Source of the DNA: JAVBKA01 sp031546715
GTDB taxonomy: Bacteria > Bacillota > Clostridia > Oscillospirales > UBA929
Length of the DNA: 6,617 nt
Assembly: GCA_031546715.1 (NCBI GenBank)
Contig: JAVBKA010000136.1
Location: forward strand, 1-6,617
Reading direction: 5' to 3'
Part shown: positions 4,467 to 6,617 of the stretch, one piece after another
How positions within the stretch are numbered: position 1 is the first letter of the stretch
Layout: every line of letters begins with the position of its first letter
The notes under the pieces: generated by a model
Seen by the model: only the letters and a program-made list of their open reading frames with translations
Databases searched by the model: none
What the model was told of the DNA's origin: nothing
Made by a program: the position numbers and the translations under genes

Positions 4467-6617
4467 ATGCTAAATATTGTTTGGGGGCGCACTGGCACAG
4501 GAAAAACTACATATATGCTTAACGACCTTATTGCAAGAGCCGCCAACGGCGAGCAAGGTCTTATTTGGCTTACGCCTGAGCAGTTTTCCCATGATTGTGA
4601 GCGATTGCTTGCAGCAAAGGGCGGAGCAAGCCTTTGTTTACACGCCGAGGTACTTACCTTTAAAAGATTATGCGACCGTGTGTTGGCTGAGTTCGGAGGC
4701 TTGTCATTGCCTGTCCTTGACGATGGCGGGAGGCTGTTAAATATTAAGTTGGCTGTTGATTCTGTTGCCTCTGAGATTTCGCTATGGCGGCGTTCTTTGA
4801 GAAAAGCAGAGTTTTACAAAAGCCTTTTGAAAACACTTGACGAATGCAAATGCTATCGCATATCTCCCGCAATCCTTATCGAAGCGTCACAAATGTCTGA
4901 CGGCGTTGTATCCGACAAGCTGCGTGAATTATCTCTCATATTCGCAGCATATGACGGCATCACAAAAAGCACTGCAATCGACCCAAGGGACAGACTAACG
5001 CTTCTTGCCGAAAAGCTGGAAACTAGTACCTACCTAAACAATAAACGTATATACATAGACGGCTTTGTTACCTTAACGCCTCAGGAGCATACCGTTATTG
5101 ACACATTTGTAGCAAAATGCTTAAGCTGTACCGTTGCACTGAAAGGCGAACCGTCAAACTCGTTTTTTGCAGTCACCAAGAGAACTGCCGAGCGGCTTGC
5201 GCGTCACAGTGAAAAAACGGTTTCAACTGTACTGCATAGCAGTAAACACACTGTCAAAAGCGACCTTTTGGCTCTTGAGGACATGCTTTCAAAACGGAGC
5301 TTTACATTATCAGAGGAAAAGCTGCCCAGTGAGGCTATTTCGCTGTTTTCCTCCGCATCTCCTGAGCTTGAAATTGAAAATACCGCCGCCATAATTACTG
5401 AGCTGACCGAAAATCAGCTTCGTTATAGAGACATAACCGTTATTGTTCCCGACCTTAAAAGCTATGGTCCTCTTGTTGAAAGTGCATTTGAACGGCATGG
5501 AATCCCCTGCTTTCTGGATCAAATGGATGATATTTGTGATAAACCGTTACTAAAATATATAAAAACAGCTTTTACCGTCACGGACTCCGGCTGGCAACCG
5601 CAGGACGTAATTGCATTACTGCGAACAGGACTAACAAGACTTTCTCCTCGAAAGGCAGACATTCTTGAAAACTACATTCTGCTATGGAACCTAAAAGCCT
5701 CACATTGGACGGGCAACAAGGCTTGGAGTTTGCACCCCAAGGGGTACAAGGAAAAACTCTCTCAAGATGATGAGAAAACCCTGCGAGCCCTCAACAAAAT
5801 GCGCATTCTCGTGGCCCAGCCCTTGCAAGCCTTAAAAAAGGCAAAAACCGCTCAGCAGTGGGCATTTGCAATAACTATGCTCCTAAAAGCAAGCGGAATA
5901 CCTAAAACCCTTAAGCAGCGCAGAAAACAGCTATTTGCCGTTGGACAAGCCAAGCTTGCTGACGAGAACCGTCAGCTTTGGGATATTGTCATGAACGGCT
6001 TGCAGCAATGCGCCTTAGTACTTGCTGACCGTGAGCTTAGTCGAAGCGAGTTTTGCGACTTTTTTATGATGCTGATGTCTGCGTATTCCGTCGGCACAAT
6101 TCCGCTGTCCCTTGACAGCGTGAGTGTTGGCGAATCGGTACGGCTAAGAAAAACCTACGCAAAGGCGGTGATTATGCCCGGTTGTACCGAGGAAAATATG
6201 CCCAAGCTATCGGTTATTGAAAGTCTGCTTTCATTAGAGGACAGAGCCGCCCTTGAAGGGCTTAGCGACGATATCGACCTGCCACCGGATGACGAAAAAC
6301 GGATGGAACGTGCCGAGTATGATATTTATTCCACCTTTACCCTGGCGTCTGAGCGGTTATACCTGTCTTACCCGCGAAGTAAAACAGGCGAGGACTGCTC
6401 CGCAGTGGTGTTCAAAAAAGTCAGCAAATGCTTTGATTTGCATGTGTCAAGCCTTGAAAACATTGCAAAGCCTGAACGGGAACATCCCTCCTTCCGAACT
6501 CCCCTGAGCCAAGCGTCCGTCAAGGCATTGTACGGTGAAAACATTAATATTTCAGTTTCTCGGATACAGAAGCTACTTTCCTGCAAACTCGAATTTTTTC
6601 TCCGTTATGGCTTAAAT
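4467..6617 (+). CDS. addB: ATP-dependent helicase/deoxyribonuclease subunit B, AddB (3' end cut by window)
   Basis: A single uninterrupted frame of 717 codons runs to the window edge. AddB pairs with AddA to process DNA double-strand ends for RecA-dependent recombination in Firmicutes; the B subunit carries a nuclease domain held by an Fe-S cluster. The sequence shows a Walker A motif GRTGTGKT at residues 7-14, the LTPEQFS segment about 30 residues later, the RAEYDIYSTFTLASERLYLSYPRS-like region near residue 613 that is characteristic of AddB and RecB-like superfamily-1 relatives, and near the end SVSRIQKLLSCKLEFFLRYGL, in which Cys706 is the first of the four cluster cysteines. The remaining three cysteines and the nuclease active site lie beyond the window. 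The family is usually about 1,100-1,200 aa, so roughly two thirds is present. ATG 4467 is preceded by GGGGT at 6 nt and puts the P-loop at the N-terminus as usual. It is divergent from the DUF362 gene; an addA gene would be expected downstream. Confidence 0.93.
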   Translation, partial: MLNIVWGRTGTGKTTYMLNDLIARAANGEQGLIWLTPEQFSHDCERLLAAKGGASLCLHAEVLTFKRLCDRVLAEFGGLSLPVLDDGGRLLNIKLAVDSVASEISLWRRSLRKAEFYKSLLKTLDECKCYRISPAILIEASQMSDGVVSDKLRELSLIFAAYDGITKSTAIDPRDRLTLLAEKLETSTYLNNKRIYIDGFVTLTPQEHTVIDTFVAKCLSCTVALKGEPSNSFFAVTKRTAERLARHSEKTVSTVLHSSKHTVKSDLLALEDMLSKRSFTLSEEKLPSEAISLFSSASPELEIENTAAIITELTENQLRYRDITVIVPDLKSYGPLVESAFERHGIPCFLDQMDDICDKPLLKYIKTAFTVTDSGWQPQDVIALLRTGLTRLSPRKADILENYILLWNLKASHWTGNKAWSLHPKGYKEKLSQDDEKTLRALNKMRILVAQPLQALKKAKTAQQWAFAITMLLKASGIPKTLKQRRKQLFAVGQAKLADENRQLWDIVMNGLQQCALVLADRELSRSEFCDFFMMLMSAYSVGTIPLSLDSVSVGESVRLRKTYAKAVIMPGCTEENMPKLSVIESLLSLEDRAALEGLSDDIDLPPDDEKRMERAEYDIYSTFTLASERLYLSYPRSKTGEDCSAVVFKKVSKCFDLHVSSLENIAKPEREHPSFRTPLSQASVKALYGENINISVSRIQKLLSCKLEFFLRYGLN

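Noticed and set aside
4477..4740. Plus-strand open frame of 87 codons inside the start of addB
   Set aside because: It is out of frame with the addB reading, which shows the Walker A motif and continues for 717 codons.
1..6617. CRISPR array, tRNA, rRNA or insertion sequence
   Set aside because: I see no regularly spaced repeats, cloverleaf-like sequence, transposase frame or terminal repeats. Nearly all of the window is explained by the genes listed.

Overview
The window looks like a chromosomal segment of an anaerobic, low-to-mid GC Clostridia-type Firmicute. The evidence is an addB gene (the AddAB recombination nuclease is typical of Firmicutes), strong GGAGG-type ribosome binding sites, frequent TTG and GTG starts, and several ferredoxin-like iron-sulfur proteins. 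I cannot name the species from the sequence alone.

Layout. The left two thirds (1-4215) is a minus-strand set of six genes. In transcription order they are: a DUF362 family protein with two ferredoxin-type [4Fe-4S] motifs (4215-3136); a small DRTGG-like domain protein (3010-2663); an RsbW/RsbT-like GHKL ATP-binding protein (2663-2244); a divergent [FeFe]-hydrogenase-like iron-sulfur protein (2202-943); a second DRTGG-like protein (911-567); and a PHP-domain metal-dependent phosphoesterase cut by the window edge (564-1). From 3010 leftward the genes are tightly packed: a 1-nt overlap, then gaps of 41, 31 and 2 nt. They probably form one operon. The DUF362 gene has its own good sigma-A-type promoter and is separated from the operon by a 125-nt gap that contains a long inverted repeat. 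A 251-nt AT-rich divergent spacer (4216-4466) separates it from addB on the plus strand (4467 to the window end), the nuclease subunit of the AddAB double-strand-break repair complex, cut just after the first cysteine of its Fe-S nuclease domain.

How the genes may work together. The five-gene block has no obvious metabolic enzyme. It combines a protein resembling the H-cluster domain of [FeFe]-hydrogenases, with key second-sphere residues replaced and about 43 residues missing, an anti-sigma-type kinase fold, two small ligand-binding-type domains and a PHP phosphoesterase. The most economical reading, which is inference, is a redox or hydrogen sensing and signalling module rather than a hydrogen-producing enzyme. 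No canonical catalytic hydrogenase subunit (HydA, or NuoE/NuoF-like partners) lies in the window. AddB is housekeeping and is probably unrelated to the module.
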